6,791 nucleotides of DNA from Fimbriimonadaceae bacterium (GCA_014380605.1 JACMJO010000400.1:1-6791), one strand, 5' to 3'; shown: positions 1 to 6,530, counted from the stretch's first letter. Notes: generated by a model not told the origin, from the sequence alone. A program made the numbers and translations.

Positions 1-436
1 CTTGGGCCTTGCGAACGACGGTGCGGAAAGAATCCACCACGACGATGCTGGGGTTTGACGCTTCAACCTCCTTGATGATGGCTTCGAGAACTGCTCCGAG
101 GTCCTGGTCGAGGACAAGTTGACTGAGGTTTACAAAGCGGATCGATCCATCCAAGACCGCCTTGTCGAAAAAGGTGTACTGCTGCTGATAGCGCAACATC
201 TTGATTGCGGGTTCACCGAGCACGGTGAAGTACAACGCGGGCCGCTTCGGCGTGGCGTTGTTAAACATGATCTGATGAGCAAGAGTGGTCTTGCCGCCGC
301 CGGGCGCGCCCGCGATTATGTTGAATGAAAGTTCGGGCAGGCCCCCGCCAAGAATCTCGTCCAAGCCTGCTACGCCGGTGGGCAGTTTTCTAATGACCAC
401 CCGGTCTTGGTTTTGATCGCTCGTTTGCTTTTTCAT
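1..436 (-). CDS. KaiC-like RecA-fold ATPase, N-terminal part (cut by window edge)
   Basis: The 145 visible residues begin MKKQTSDQNQDRVV and continue past the window's left edge. The motif LPTGVAGLDEILGGGLP (residues 19-34) is the classic opening of KaiC/RadA-type domains. Walker A is GAPGGGKT (43-50) and a Walker B strand is IVVVDS (131-136). The segment LGEP (73-76) lies where KaiC has its catalytic Glu pair; here only one Glu (E75) is kept, which is usual for non-clock KaiC-like proteins of the COG0467 type. The family binds ATP and acts in signal transduction; cyanobacterial timekeeping should not be assumed, and no KaiA or KaiB is seen. Whether there is a second RecA domain is outside the window. 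It lies 19 bp downstream of the 125-residue gene on the same strand, so the two are probably co-transcribed. The ATG at 434-436 has no clear Shine-Dalgarno; an in-frame GTG 15 nt upstream is an alternative start. Confidence 0.9.
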   Translation of the reverse strand, partial: MKKQTSDQNQDRVVIRKLPTGVAGLDEILGGGLPELSFNIIAGAPGGGKTTLAHQIMFNNATPKRPALYFTVLGEPAIKMLRYQQQYTFFDKAVLDGSIRFVNLSQLVLDQDLGAVLEAIIKEVEASNPSIVVVDSFRTVVRKAQ

Positions 437-455
437 AGTAATGTCAGCCACATTT

Positions 456-833
456 TCATTTGTCCAGCGGATAAACCTCGCTTATCAAGGTCAAGGTAAG
501 CGCCTTTCCAATAAACGTGTTCATCAGTTCGAGGAGATGCGCCATGAGCGTCAGAATGTCCTCATCCGACATCTCTATAAACGACGAGATCGATGCATCA
601 GGGCTCAGCGCGGGACCTTCAAAGGAGGATGTATGAATTCGAGACAAGGCGACGGCCCGCCGCAAAAGCGCCGAACATCCTTCCGAACCGGAGAATCGGG
701 TAAGGAGAACTTGCAACTTTTCGATCACTCGAACTGCCGCGTTTTTGCCTGGATTCGCTTTCGAATCCCTCCGTTCTTCCCCGGCGACAAGCCTCTGGGC
801 CAGTTCTTTCATTGCAACTGAGGGTTCGCCCAT
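456..833 (-). CDS. Conserved small protein of unknown function, upstream of the KaiC-like ATPase
   Basis: This is a 125-residue, predicted soluble, mostly helical protein without signal peptide or membrane segment. The N-terminal ~30 residues are charged and probably flexible. The region from AVRVIEKLQVLLTRF (33-47) onward looks like a compact helical domain, with CSALLRRAVALSR (53-65) and LMAHLLELMNTFIGKALTL (96-114) as amphipathic helices and a closing ISEVYP. I do not recognise a named domain; I have a weak memory of similar short proteins (ALLRRA...TFIG..LTL) beside signalling genes. It was preferred over the overlapping plus-strand reading because it is on the strand of the ATPase gene, ends 19 bp before it, and has a plausible hydrophobic pattern, while the opposite reading is low-complexity basic sequence. 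The start at 833 has only a close AGG (838-840). Met8 (codon 810-812) is an alternative start. A function as partner or regulator of the ATPase is inference from neighbourhood only. Confidence 0.72.
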   Translation of the reverse strand: MGEPSVAMKELAQRLVAGEERRDSKANPGKNAAVRVIEKLQVLLTRFSGSEGCSALLRRAVALSRIHTSSFEGPALSPDASISSFIEMSDEDILTLMAHLLELMNTFIGKALTLTLISEVYPLDK

Positions 834-971
834 GTCGCCTGTACTATACTTGACCTACGTAGGCAAGTGGACTTCCTAATTTCGTATAGAGTGTGCTGTA
901 CAACCAGTTTGCAACAGTCGAAGACAGCGGTGTCTTTTATGTGATGAACTCAGGCTTTGTGATCAAAAATC
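834..971. promoter_or_regulatory. Divergent promoter region between the ATPase operon and the HTH-PAS regulator
   Basis: These 138 bp separate two divergent genes, so both promoters should lie here. On the minus strand TATAGT (843-848) is a good -10 candidate, but its -35 is poor. Its predicted RNA start would fall about 836, giving an almost leaderless message for the 125-residue gene. On the plus strand TATAGA (885-890) is a mirror-image -10 candidate, with a start near 897 and a leader of about 75 nt, again without a good -35. Between the two boxes lies the inverted repeat at 848-868. No coding sequence of note is seen in this stretch. Confidence 0.45.
848..868. promoter_or_regulatory. Candidate operator: 21-bp inverted repeat
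   Basis: The centre CCTACGTAGG (854-863) is a perfect 10-bp palindrome. It is flanked by ACTTG on the left and CAAGT on the right, which are also exact inverted copies, with a single extra A (853) in the left arm. All 20 other bases pair. LuxR-type HTH dimers bind palindromes of this size (for example lux-type boxes), and the adjacent gene at 972 encodes such an HTH, so autoregulation plus control of the ATPase operon is a reasonable inference. The repeat touches the minus-strand -10-like box and covers the space where its -35 would be, so a bound protein should affect that promoter directly. Confidence 0.55.
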
Positions 972-1643
972 ATGAAAACAACCCACAAACTTTCCGCTCG
1001 TGAAAATGAGATTGTGGAGTTGTCCATGGGAGGGCTCACCAATGAAGCTATCGCAAATCGATTGGGTGTGAGTATTGGGACGGTCAACACCTACTGGATC
1101 CGCATCAAGGTGAAAGTGGGAGGAATTGGACGGACGGAAACCATTGCCAATATTTTAAAGGAGCGGGCCGAGCTTTCGCTAGACAAGGAAAGAATCGATT
1201 GGGATGGGCTCGAAAGGATCCTTGCAAAGCGGGAAGTCCATGACGTTCTCGCTGAGAAGGAGCATCAGGTTGAGCTTCGTACCACCCTTGCGCTGCTTGA
1301 TCTTGCGATGGACAAGTCTCAGACGACGGTTTGGGCGACTAACCAGGATCTGTCCATCCACTCGATCGTGAACGGAAAGCTTCCCTCGACCCGCTTCGGA
1401 GTTCAGTGGGAGGAAGGCAAATCCATCTATGAAATATTCAAGACGGCAGACAAAGCGCATCCTGCCGTGGCCGCTCATGTTGACGCCCTAGCAGGCTCGT
1501 CAAGCCAACAACGTTTAGGCGGCGCGTTCGCCAACACAGTCTTGAGGGTTCTTCCAGTTGCGGACGAGTTTGGCGAAGTTATGTGTTGCGTCAGCATTCT
1601 GACTTACGTCGGAGAGGGAGAACTCATACCTACCAAAGACTAG
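972..1643 (+). CDS. Transcriptional regulator: N-terminal LuxR-type HTH, C-terminal PAS-like domain
   Basis: The 223-residue product has LSARENEIVELSMGGLTNEA (7-26) followed by IANRLGVSIGTVNTYWIRIK (27-46), a clear LuxR/GerE-type HTH with the recognition helix around 35-46. Residues ~70-115 are charged and helical, probably a coiled linker or dimer helix. Residues ~117-215, from TTVWATNQDLSIHSIVNGKL to VLPVADEFGEVMCCVSILTY, follow the PAS pattern (strand, short helix with YEIF, final strands after a turn GE). No receiver domain or phosphorylatable Asp site is seen, so it is probably a one-component sensor whose ligand is unknown. The order is the reverse of most LuxR proteins, where the HTH is C-terminal. 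An in-frame TGA at 960-962 makes ATG 972 the first possible start; no Shine-Dalgarno is visible. It diverges from the small-protein/ATPase operon across a palindromic candidate operator. Confidence 0.87.
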   Translation: MKTTHKLSARENEIVELSMGGLTNEAIANRLGVSIGTVNTYWIRIKVKVGGIGRTETIANILKERAELSLDKERIDWDGLERILAKREVHDVLAEKEHQVELRTTLALLDLAMDKSQTTVWATNQDLSIHSIVNGKLPSTRFGVQWEEGKSIYEIFKTADKAHPAVAAHVDALAGSSSQQRLGGAFANTVLRVLPVADEFGEVMCCVSILTYVGEGELIPTKD

Positions 1644-1679
1644 GGGGAGTGGAGATTGAGCCACATCCCGAAGTCTTTG
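1634..1679. terminator. Imperfect hairpin between convergent genes, candidate bidirectional terminator
   Basis: The arms CAAAGACT (1634-1641) and AGTCTTTG (1672-1679) pair perfectly over 8 bp. Inside them GGG/CCC and GTGG/CCAC also pair, separated by two 2x2 internal loops (one contains a possible G-U), leaving an 8-nt loop at 1653-1660. The hairpin includes the regulator's stop codon (1641-1643) and lies before the stop of the convergent secreted-protein gene at 1701. There is no long T-run on either side, so classic Rho-independent termination is not assured. Confidence 0.45.
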
Positions 1680-1700
1680 ATTACGCTTAGGCTCGGAGGT

Positions 1701-3095
1701 CTATTTTTTCGCCTTCAGCCACTTCGCCTGCAAAATGCCACGCGGATTTGTAAACTTGAGATAGGATCTGGTGTTTGCGTAGTTGCCAATAACGAGGAAG
1801 CGGCCTATCTTCGGGTCGTCTCCATAGCCGTGAAGCGTGATCCGACCGCCCTTGCTAAGCACAATCTCGTCGTCATCGACCGTCCACGTTCCGGCGTCTT
1901 TTTCGCGAATGTTTCCGCCTGCGCCAACCGCGAGAAGGGTCCGATTGTAAGTTCCGTCTGAACCGATCGTGAAGTAGGTGGCGGTTGCACTGGTGGCATT
2001 TCCCGCATAGGATCCATCTCGATAAACGTATTTTGCGTGCTCGGTCCCGGACTCGGTCCAATCGCCGGCGAGGTTAGTGGCATTAAAGAGCTTCACCCGG
2101 ATAGCAGAGGCCCCCGGGATTCTCGATGTCTCAAGAATCTTGCCGACCTCGACGTCGACTTTGCCGTCGGAGAACCAGTTTGGCCCCGTAAACATGCCCA
2201 TGATCGGAACAACACGTCCTCCGTGAGCAACCATATATAGTGCGATCGTAATGGGAGCGCCGTTCTTGTCCTTAGCGTCCCATTCTCCATCGAAGGCGCA
2301 GGCATAGCCATTCTTCAGTCGCACCATCAAAGGAATCGGGGCGATGGTCGTGGTGTAGTTTGGAGCGATGAACGCCCTCCAGTAGCCCACGAATTGTTCC
2401 CTTGTCGAGCCTGAGATCGGCTCGCTTGGAAAAACCAGGAGGCTGACGCGATACTTGTTGTACTCCTCGTTCTTCTCCTTGACCAAGAGAGGGAGCCCGT
2501 TTATCTTGGACTCGGTCCATTCCGGCGGAAGGGTGTATTGGAGATCGGCTTTGCCTGACCCGCCAGTGATCGGCGGTGGCTTGGAACCCCCCATTCCCCG
2601 CAACATCTTGGTGAAGTCGTCGGCATACTTCTCCATGGTCTCGACGCTATCCGAAAGAACAAGGGCAACCCATCCCTCGTCGCCTTTCTTAATCGCGAGC
2701 ACCTCCGCAACTAAATTGCGGTCTCCCTTCACGAGGCTACCGAGCACAAACTGGTACTCCCAGCCGCCATCGGACTTCTCGGGTTTGGGCTCCGTGGCGG
2801 GCTTGAACACGCCGATGTCGGCGATCACTTTTTTGCCGGTTTCAAGGATTTCGTCAAGGCTTCCTGCTTTTCCAGAGGTCGGCGTAGCCATCACAACATA
2901 AAGCTTGCCCGTCGGCACATCCCCGGGTGTGATCACGGTGGCCCCATCCGCGTTCTCGCTCTTCCACCCGCTGGGCGCCTTCAAAGGAAAATCGGCAATT
3001 CCCGCCGCAATAGACCGGAAATGTGGAAGGTCAGCGCCCGGACTAGGGTGGGAAAGGCATGCCAAAGCGCATAAGGCGAGGACCAGGTTCGTCAT
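1701..3095 (-). CDS. Secreted protein of unknown function with C-terminal lipocalin-like beta domain
   Basis: The 464-residue product starts MTNLVLALCALACLSHPSPG, a short hydrophobic export signal lacking the usual basic residue, with likely cleavage after Ala21 (PGA/DLP). The Cys residues at 9 and 13 do not form a good lipobox. The mature protein has a segment ~30-168 (FPLKAPSGWKSENADGATVI, PsbP-like in feel), a Gly/Pro linker ~169-181 (SKPPPITGGSGK), a second segment ~182-328 that again begins with a 'P-W' motif (TLPPEWTES), and a C-terminal domain ~338-464 with LAGDW, YFTIGSDGTYNRT and AGTWTVDDDEIVLS, the pattern of small antiparallel barrels that test 'signal versus blank' repeats. No catalytic residues are recognised. 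The start is supported by AGGAG (complement of 3102-3106) spaced 6 nt before ATG, and by an extended -10 upstream. It is monocistronic, divergent from the cyclase gene and convergent with the regulator. Confidence 0.85.
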   Translation of the reverse strand: MTNLVLALCALACLSHPSPGADLPHFRSIAAGIADFPLKAPSGWKSENADGATVITPGDVPTGKLYVVMATPTSGKAGSLDEILETGKKVIADIGVFKPATEPKPEKSDGGWEYQFVLGSLVKGDRNLVAEVLAIKKGDEGWVALVLSDSVETMEKYADDFTKMLRGMGGSKPPPITGGSGKADLQYTLPPEWTESKINGLPLLVKEKNEEYNKYRVSLLVFPSEPISGSTREQFVGYWRAFIAPNYTTTIAPIPLMVRLKNGYACAFDGEWDAKDKNGAPITIALYMVAHGGRVVPIMGMFTGPNWFSDGKVDVEVGKILETSRIPGASAIRVKLFNATNLAGDWTESGTEHAKYVYRDGSYAGNATSATATYFTIGSDGTYNRTLLAVGAGGNIREKDAGTWTVDDDEIVLSKGGRITLHGYGDDPKIGRFLVIGNYANTRSYLKFTNPRGILQAKWLKAKK

Positions 3096-3135
3096 GGAAG
3101 ACTCCTATTGACCTCAACAGCAGGCCACTTGCCGC

Positions 3136-3144
3136 AGTATAGCA
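3136..3144 (-). promoter_or_regulatory. Extended -10 promoter for the secreted-protein gene
   Basis: Read on the minus strand, 3144-3136 is TGCTATACT, an extended -10 element (TGn plus TATACT, five of six consensus bases). Transcription would begin near 3129 and leave a leader of about 33 nt that contains the AGGAG site. No convincing -35 is present, which an extended -10 can tolerate. The rest of the 153-bp intergenic stretch up to 3248 must also hold the promoter of the divergent cyclase gene, but I find no convincing one. Confidence 0.5.
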
Positions 3145-3248
3145 ACGATTCTGGAATAGCTCGTGCCAACGAACAAGGAAGCGAATCGACAATTGGTTGG
3201 ACTCCGAGCAACAGGTAGTCTCCGTCAGCGGATGGCGTGTGAACTCAG

Positions 3249-5927
3249 ATGGAACCTGGCCTGCAAATCCCTTCAATCCCCACCGGCACCCTAACCTTCC
3301 TGTTCTCAGACATCCAAGGGAGCACCCGACAATGGGAGCGAAACCCGGCGGCGATGTCTCAAGCTCTTGCTCGTCATGACGAGCTTCTCCGCGAGGGTAT
3401 TGAATCCCACGGCGGCTACGTTTTCAAAACCGTCGGCGATGCGTTCTGCGCCGCATTTCCCACCGCCATCGAAGCACTCCGCGCGACCGTAGCCTGCCAG
3501 CGCTTGATTGTCGCCGAGGTTTGGCCAGAGCCCATTCGGATGAAGATCCGCATGGCTATTCACACTGGAGCGGCGGAGTCGCGCCAGGGCGACTACTTTG
3601 GCCAACCTCTAAATCGAGTCGCCCGGCTCCTGTCTGCGGGCCATGGAGGCCAAATTCTGCTCTCGCTGGCCACTCAGGAGTTGGTGCGGGACAACCTGCC
3701 GCCCGGTGTCAGCCTCAAAGAAATAGGTGAGCGGCGCTTAAAGGACTTAGTTCGCCCGGAACAGGTGTTTCAGGTTGTTTGCTACGATCTAGACGACGAT
3801 TTTCCGGAGCTCAAGACGCTCGATATCGTCAGCAACAATCTGCCAATTCAACTGACCAGCTTCGTCGGGCGCGAGCGAGAAATGGAAGAGGTTCGAGGCC
3901 TGTTGGAGTCTTCGCGGCTTGTCACCTTAACTGGGTCGGGCGGGGCGGGCAAGACTAGGCTCGCACTTCAAGTTGCCGCCGACGTGATCGAGAACTTTTC
4001 GGATGGAGCCTGGCTAGTCGAGCTTGCGGCGCTAACTGAGCCCGCTCAGGTTCTCCGAACCATCACCCAGAGCTTGGGTATCCACGAGGAATCCGGCCGC
4101 CCGCTCATCGACGTCCTTGTCGAATCGATCAGAGCCAAGCGAACCCTCCTCATCCTAGACAACTGCGAGCATCTGCTCGACGCATGTGCTGAAACGTCGG
4201 AATTACTCTTAAGGGCGGTCCCAGACCTACGGATACTCACAACAAGCCGAGAGCCACTTGGTATTGCAGGCGAGCGAACCTATCGGGTGCCATCTCTTGG
4301 CCTGCCACCACAAATCTCAGTCGGCCCAAACCCACATACGCCTGGCGAAGTAGCCTTCACCGCGGCTGACTTGAACCAGTACGAGGCGGTGCGGCTGTTC
4401 ATCGACCGTGCCGTTCTCAGCAGTCCGAGCTTCGTCGTCACTAACGAAAGCGCTCCTGCCCTCGCCCAACTTTGCACTCGCTTGGACGGGATACCGCTTG
4501 CGCTGGAGCTTGCGGCAGCTAGGTGCCGGGCGTTATCTGTGCAAGAGATTTACGCCCGGCTCGATGATCGATTTAGACTCTTGACCGGCGGGAGCCGAAC
4601 CGCGCTGCCGCGCCAAAAGACGCTTCGGGCATTGGTGGATTGGTCCTACGATCTTCTCAGTGAACCAGAGCGGATGCTCCTTATGCGGCTTTCCGTGTTC
4701 TCTAACGGTTGGACAATAGAAGCGGCGGAATCGGTCTGCCTTCAAGTCTCAGGAGAGGATGAGGACGTCCTCGACCTCATCATGTCTTTAGTCGATAAGT
4801 CGCTTGTCATCGCGGATAGTGGCCAAGTGGGCACCCGCTACCGGCTTTTGCAGACGGTCCGAGACTATGCTCTGGATCGCCTTTTAGTAACCGGCGGCGT
4901 GGAACAGGTGCGTAGCGCCCATCGGGATTTCTTTTACGGGTTGACCGTCAGCGCGGCTGGCCACTTGCGTGGCATTGACCAAAAGAGCTGGCTTGACCGG
5001 CTGGAGTCTGAGCACGACAATCTTCGGGCGGCAATTCAATGGAGTGTCATGCAAGGGGACATGGAGGAGAAGGGGCTTCAGATGTGCTCGAACCTCTACT
5101 ATTTTTGGTGGATTCGTGGGCACTTGAGCGAAGGCAAGAGTTGGCACCAACAGCTTCTGCAAGTAACGTCCGGAAGGCATTCGATTGCCAGAGGCAATGC
5201 ACTACAAACTGGCGGCAACTTTGCCCTTTATCAAGGCGACTATGCCACAGCTAAGGAACTCTTTGAACAGAGCCTTGATGTTTGCCAGGGTCTTGGGAGC
5301 GCGTTCGATATTGCTGTCTCTCTTCATAACCTTGCCCACGTTGCTCACTTGAAAGGCGATCTCGCCGAGGCCAAGCCTCTCTACGAGCAAAGCTTGACCA
5401 TTCGCCGGGAACTGAACGATCAGAACGGCATGACCGCCACGCTCAACAATTTGGCGAATGTGGCTCAGGACCTTGGCGACTTTGGCGGGGCAAGGGCAAT
5501 GCACGAAGAGGCGTTGGCGGTCCGACGGAGCCTTGGCGGAGACCAGGCGATCGCCCAAACTCTGCAGAACCTCGGAAACCTCGCGACCGAATTGAGGGAC
5601 TTTGCAAGCAGCAGGCGCTATTACCATGAGACTCTAACTTTAACACGGGAGCTTCGCGACATCAGATCGCTGTATCAGACTCTGCACGGCTTTGCCGAAC
5701 TCGCGTCCCAAACTGGCAAGCCGGTCGCCGCCGCAAACCTCTGGGGATCGGCCGAGGCATTGAGGGAGTCGATCGGTATTCCTATTTATGATCTGGACAG
5801 AGAGAGGCAGGAGAGAGAGTACGACAGGGCCCGTGCGGTTTTGGGTACGGACGAGTTCCGCCAGGAATGGAACCGGGGAAGGGCTATGACGTTGGACGAC
5901 GCGTGCGACTTCGCGCTTGCCTTGTAG
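3249..5927 (+). CDS. Class III adenylyl cyclase - NB-ARC/STAND ATPase - TPR fusion protein
   Basis: The 892-residue cytoplasmic protein opens with a class III cyclase domain (~12-180). It has metal-binding D21 (LFSDIQGST) and D64, substrate-base residues K60 (KTVGD) and D115 (GDYFG), and transition-state N122 and R126 (NRVAR). This full set predicts ATP to cyclic AMP. LTSFVGRERE (202-211) starts the STAND ATPase, with Walker A GSGGAGKT (229-236), Walker B LLILDN (300-305), sensor TTSR (331-334) and GIPLALE (414-420). Residues ~440-545 (RQKTLRALVDWSYDLL, then MSLVDKSLV and YRLLQTVRDYALDRL) are the usual winged-helix part. From ~645 to 840 come about five TPRs of 40 residues, for example LNNLANVAQDLGDFGGARAM. 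Such proteins likely use TPR-sensed ligands and nucleotide-driven oligomerisation to control the cyclase; this is inference. Unlike MalT/LuxR-type relatives, there is no C-terminal HTH. An in-frame TGA at 3240-3242 makes ATG 3249 the first possible start; no Shine-Dalgarno is visible. Confidence 0.93.
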   Translation: MEPGLQIPSIPTGTLTFLFSDIQGSTRQWERNPAAMSQALARHDELLREGIESHGGYVFKTVGDAFCAAFPTAIEALRATVACQRLIVAEVWPEPIRMKIRMAIHTGAAESRQGDYFGQPLNRVARLLSAGHGGQILLSLATQELVRDNLPPGVSLKEIGERRLKDLVRPEQVFQVVCYDLDDDFPELKTLDIVSNNLPIQLTSFVGREREMEEVRGLLESSRLVTLTGSGGAGKTRLALQVAADVIENFSDGAWLVELAALTEPAQVLRTITQSLGIHEESGRPLIDVLVESIRAKRTLLILDNCEHLLDACAETSELLLRAVPDLRILTTSREPLGIAGERTYRVPSLGLPPQISVGPNPHTPGEVAFTAADLNQYEAVRLFIDRAVLSSPSFVVTNESAPALAQLCTRLDGIPLALELAAARCRALSVQEIYARLDDRFRLLTGGSRTALPRQKTLRALVDWSYDLLSEPERMLLMRLSVFSNGWTIEAAESVCLQVSGEDEDVLDLIMSLVDKSLVIADSGQVGTRYRLLQTVRDYALDRLLVTGGVEQVRSAHRDFFYGLTVSAAGHLRGIDQKSWLDRLESEHDNLRAAIQWSVMQGDMEEKGLQMCSNLYYFWWIRGHLSEGKSWHQQLLQVTSGRHSIARGNALQTGGNFALYQGDYATAKELFEQSLDVCQGLGSAFDIAVSLHNLAHVAHLKGDLAEAKPLYEQSLTIRRELNDQNGMTATLNNLANVAQDLGDFGGARAMHEEALAVRRSLGGDQAIAQTLQNLGNLATELRDFASSRRYYHETLTLTRELRDIRSLYQTLHGFAELASQTGKPVAAANLWGSAEALRESIGIPIYDLDRERQEREYDRARAVLGTDEFRQEWNRGRAMTLDDACDFALAL

Positions 5928-5947
5928 TAAGCGGAGCAACAATCCTG

Positions 5948-5953
5948 TAGACT
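5948..5953 (+). promoter_or_regulatory. Candidate leaderless -10 box for the cyclic-nucleotide-binding gene
   Basis: TAGACT fits the TAnnnT form of a -10 element and ends exactly 6 nt before the ATG at 5960. If the A of ATG is the RNA start, the box sits at -12 to -7. No Shine-Dalgarno exists in the 32-bp gap, which agrees with a leaderless message. A -35 is not convincing (TTGTAG 5922-5927, 20-nt spacer). Co-transcription with the cyclase gene is also possible. Confidence 0.4.
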
Positions 5954-5959
5954 GGCGCG

Positions 5960-6430
5960 ATGGTTGAAACCTCTGCATTGAAAGACGCATACCTTGTCAC
6001 CGGACTCAAGGAGGAAGAGGCAGCCCAAATCGCCGCCATCGCAACGGTCCGCACCTACCGATCGGGCGAAGCACTGACTAAGACTGGAGATGCCGCTAAG
6101 GAAGTGTTCATCATCCTATCGGGCAACGTTAAGGTGACCACCGACGACGGAGACCTGCTTGGCGAGGTTGGCGCAAACAGCGTGGTCGGAGAGATGGGCC
6201 TGGTTGACTCCTACCCGGCGAACGCAAATGTAACTTGCGTAGGCGCAGTCTGTGTAGCGGCAATCTCTACTCTTGAATTGCGACGACTTATGGGCCAAAA
6301 CCGGGATTGGGGCTTTGTGATCCTATCCAATATCAGCCGAGTCATGGCGGGACGTCTTCGCCAAACCAATGCGAGAATCGATGAACTCACCGACCTAACC
6401 ACGGAGCCCTGGCAACACTCCCTGGGCTAG
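5960..6430 (+). CDS. Stand-alone cyclic-nucleotide-binding-fold (CNB) protein, no output domain
   Basis: The 156-residue protein is a single CRP/PKA-type beta-roll (~10-125) plus C-terminal helices. Typical signs are YRSGEALTKTGDAAKEVFII (33-52), LSGNVKV (53-59), GANSVVGEMGLVD (71-83) and the final helix ISRVMAGRLRQTNARIDEL (125-143). The phosphate-binding cassette keeps G77-E78, but where family members read P-R-[ST]-A this one reads P86-A87-N88-A89, so the arginine that holds the cyclic phosphate is Ala (codon 6218-6220). It may bind cyclic nucleotide weakly, bind something else, or act as a ligand-free fold. There is no HTH, kinase or membrane segment, so it is not a CRP transcription factor; a protein-interaction role is inference. 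It lies 32 bp after the cyclase fusion gene on the same strand, which suggests a producer-receiver pair. Its stop is only 6 bp from the 3' end of a convergent tRNA gene. Confidence 0.88.
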   Translation: MVETSALKDAYLVTGLKEEEAAQIAAIATVRTYRSGEALTKTGDAAKEVFIILSGNVKVTTDDGDLLGEVGANSVVGEMGLVDSYPANANVTCVGAVCVAAISTLELRRLMGQNRDWGFVILSNISRVMAGRLRQTNARIDELTDLTTEPWQHSLG

Positions 6431-6436
6431 TCAGAG

Positions 6437-6509
6437 TGGAGATGATGGGATTCGAACCCACGACCTCTGCAGTGCGATTGCAGCGCTCTCCCAACTGAGC
6501 TACATCCCC
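6437..6509 (-). tRNA. trnA(CGC): tRNA-Ala (anticodon CGC)
   Basis: The 73-nt gene folds as a complete cloverleaf: acceptor GGGGATG/CATCTCC with the G3-U70 pair that identifies alanine tRNA, D stem GCTC/GAGC, anticodon stem CTGCA/TGCAG, and T stem GTGGG/CCCAT with loop TTCGAAT. The anticodon loop ATCGCAC gives CGC, reading GCG codons. The discriminator is A73 and the next bases are CTC, so CCA is not encoded and must be added afterwards. It follows a truncated tRNA 20 bp upstream, probably on the same transcript. Confidence 0.95.
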
Positions 6510-6530
6510 ATATTTAGTTGTTACTTTGGA

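Noticed and set aside
1..436. Circadian clock kaiC
   Set aside because: The paired catalytic Glu of true KaiC is not kept, no KaiA or KaiB is near, and only the N-terminal third or so can be seen; KaiC-like ATPase is as far as the evidence goes.
441..821. Plus-strand reading frame of 126 codons opposite the small conserved gene
   Set aside because: Its product is basic, low in hydrophobic pattern and resembles no family; the minus-strand frame fits the operon and has a plausible helical pattern.
6405..6428. AGCCC / GGGCT inverted repeat at the end of the CNB gene as a terminator
   Set aside because: Only 5 bp of stem with a 14-nt loop and no T-run on either strand; it lies in coding sequence and is easily due to chance.
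3249..6430. Pycsar-like anti-phage system (class III cyclase plus CNB effector)
   Set aside because: The effector here has no TIR, membrane or other toxic domain, and the cyclase keeps the ATP-specifying Lys/Asp pair and is fused to STAND and TPR parts, unlike Pycsar cyclases.
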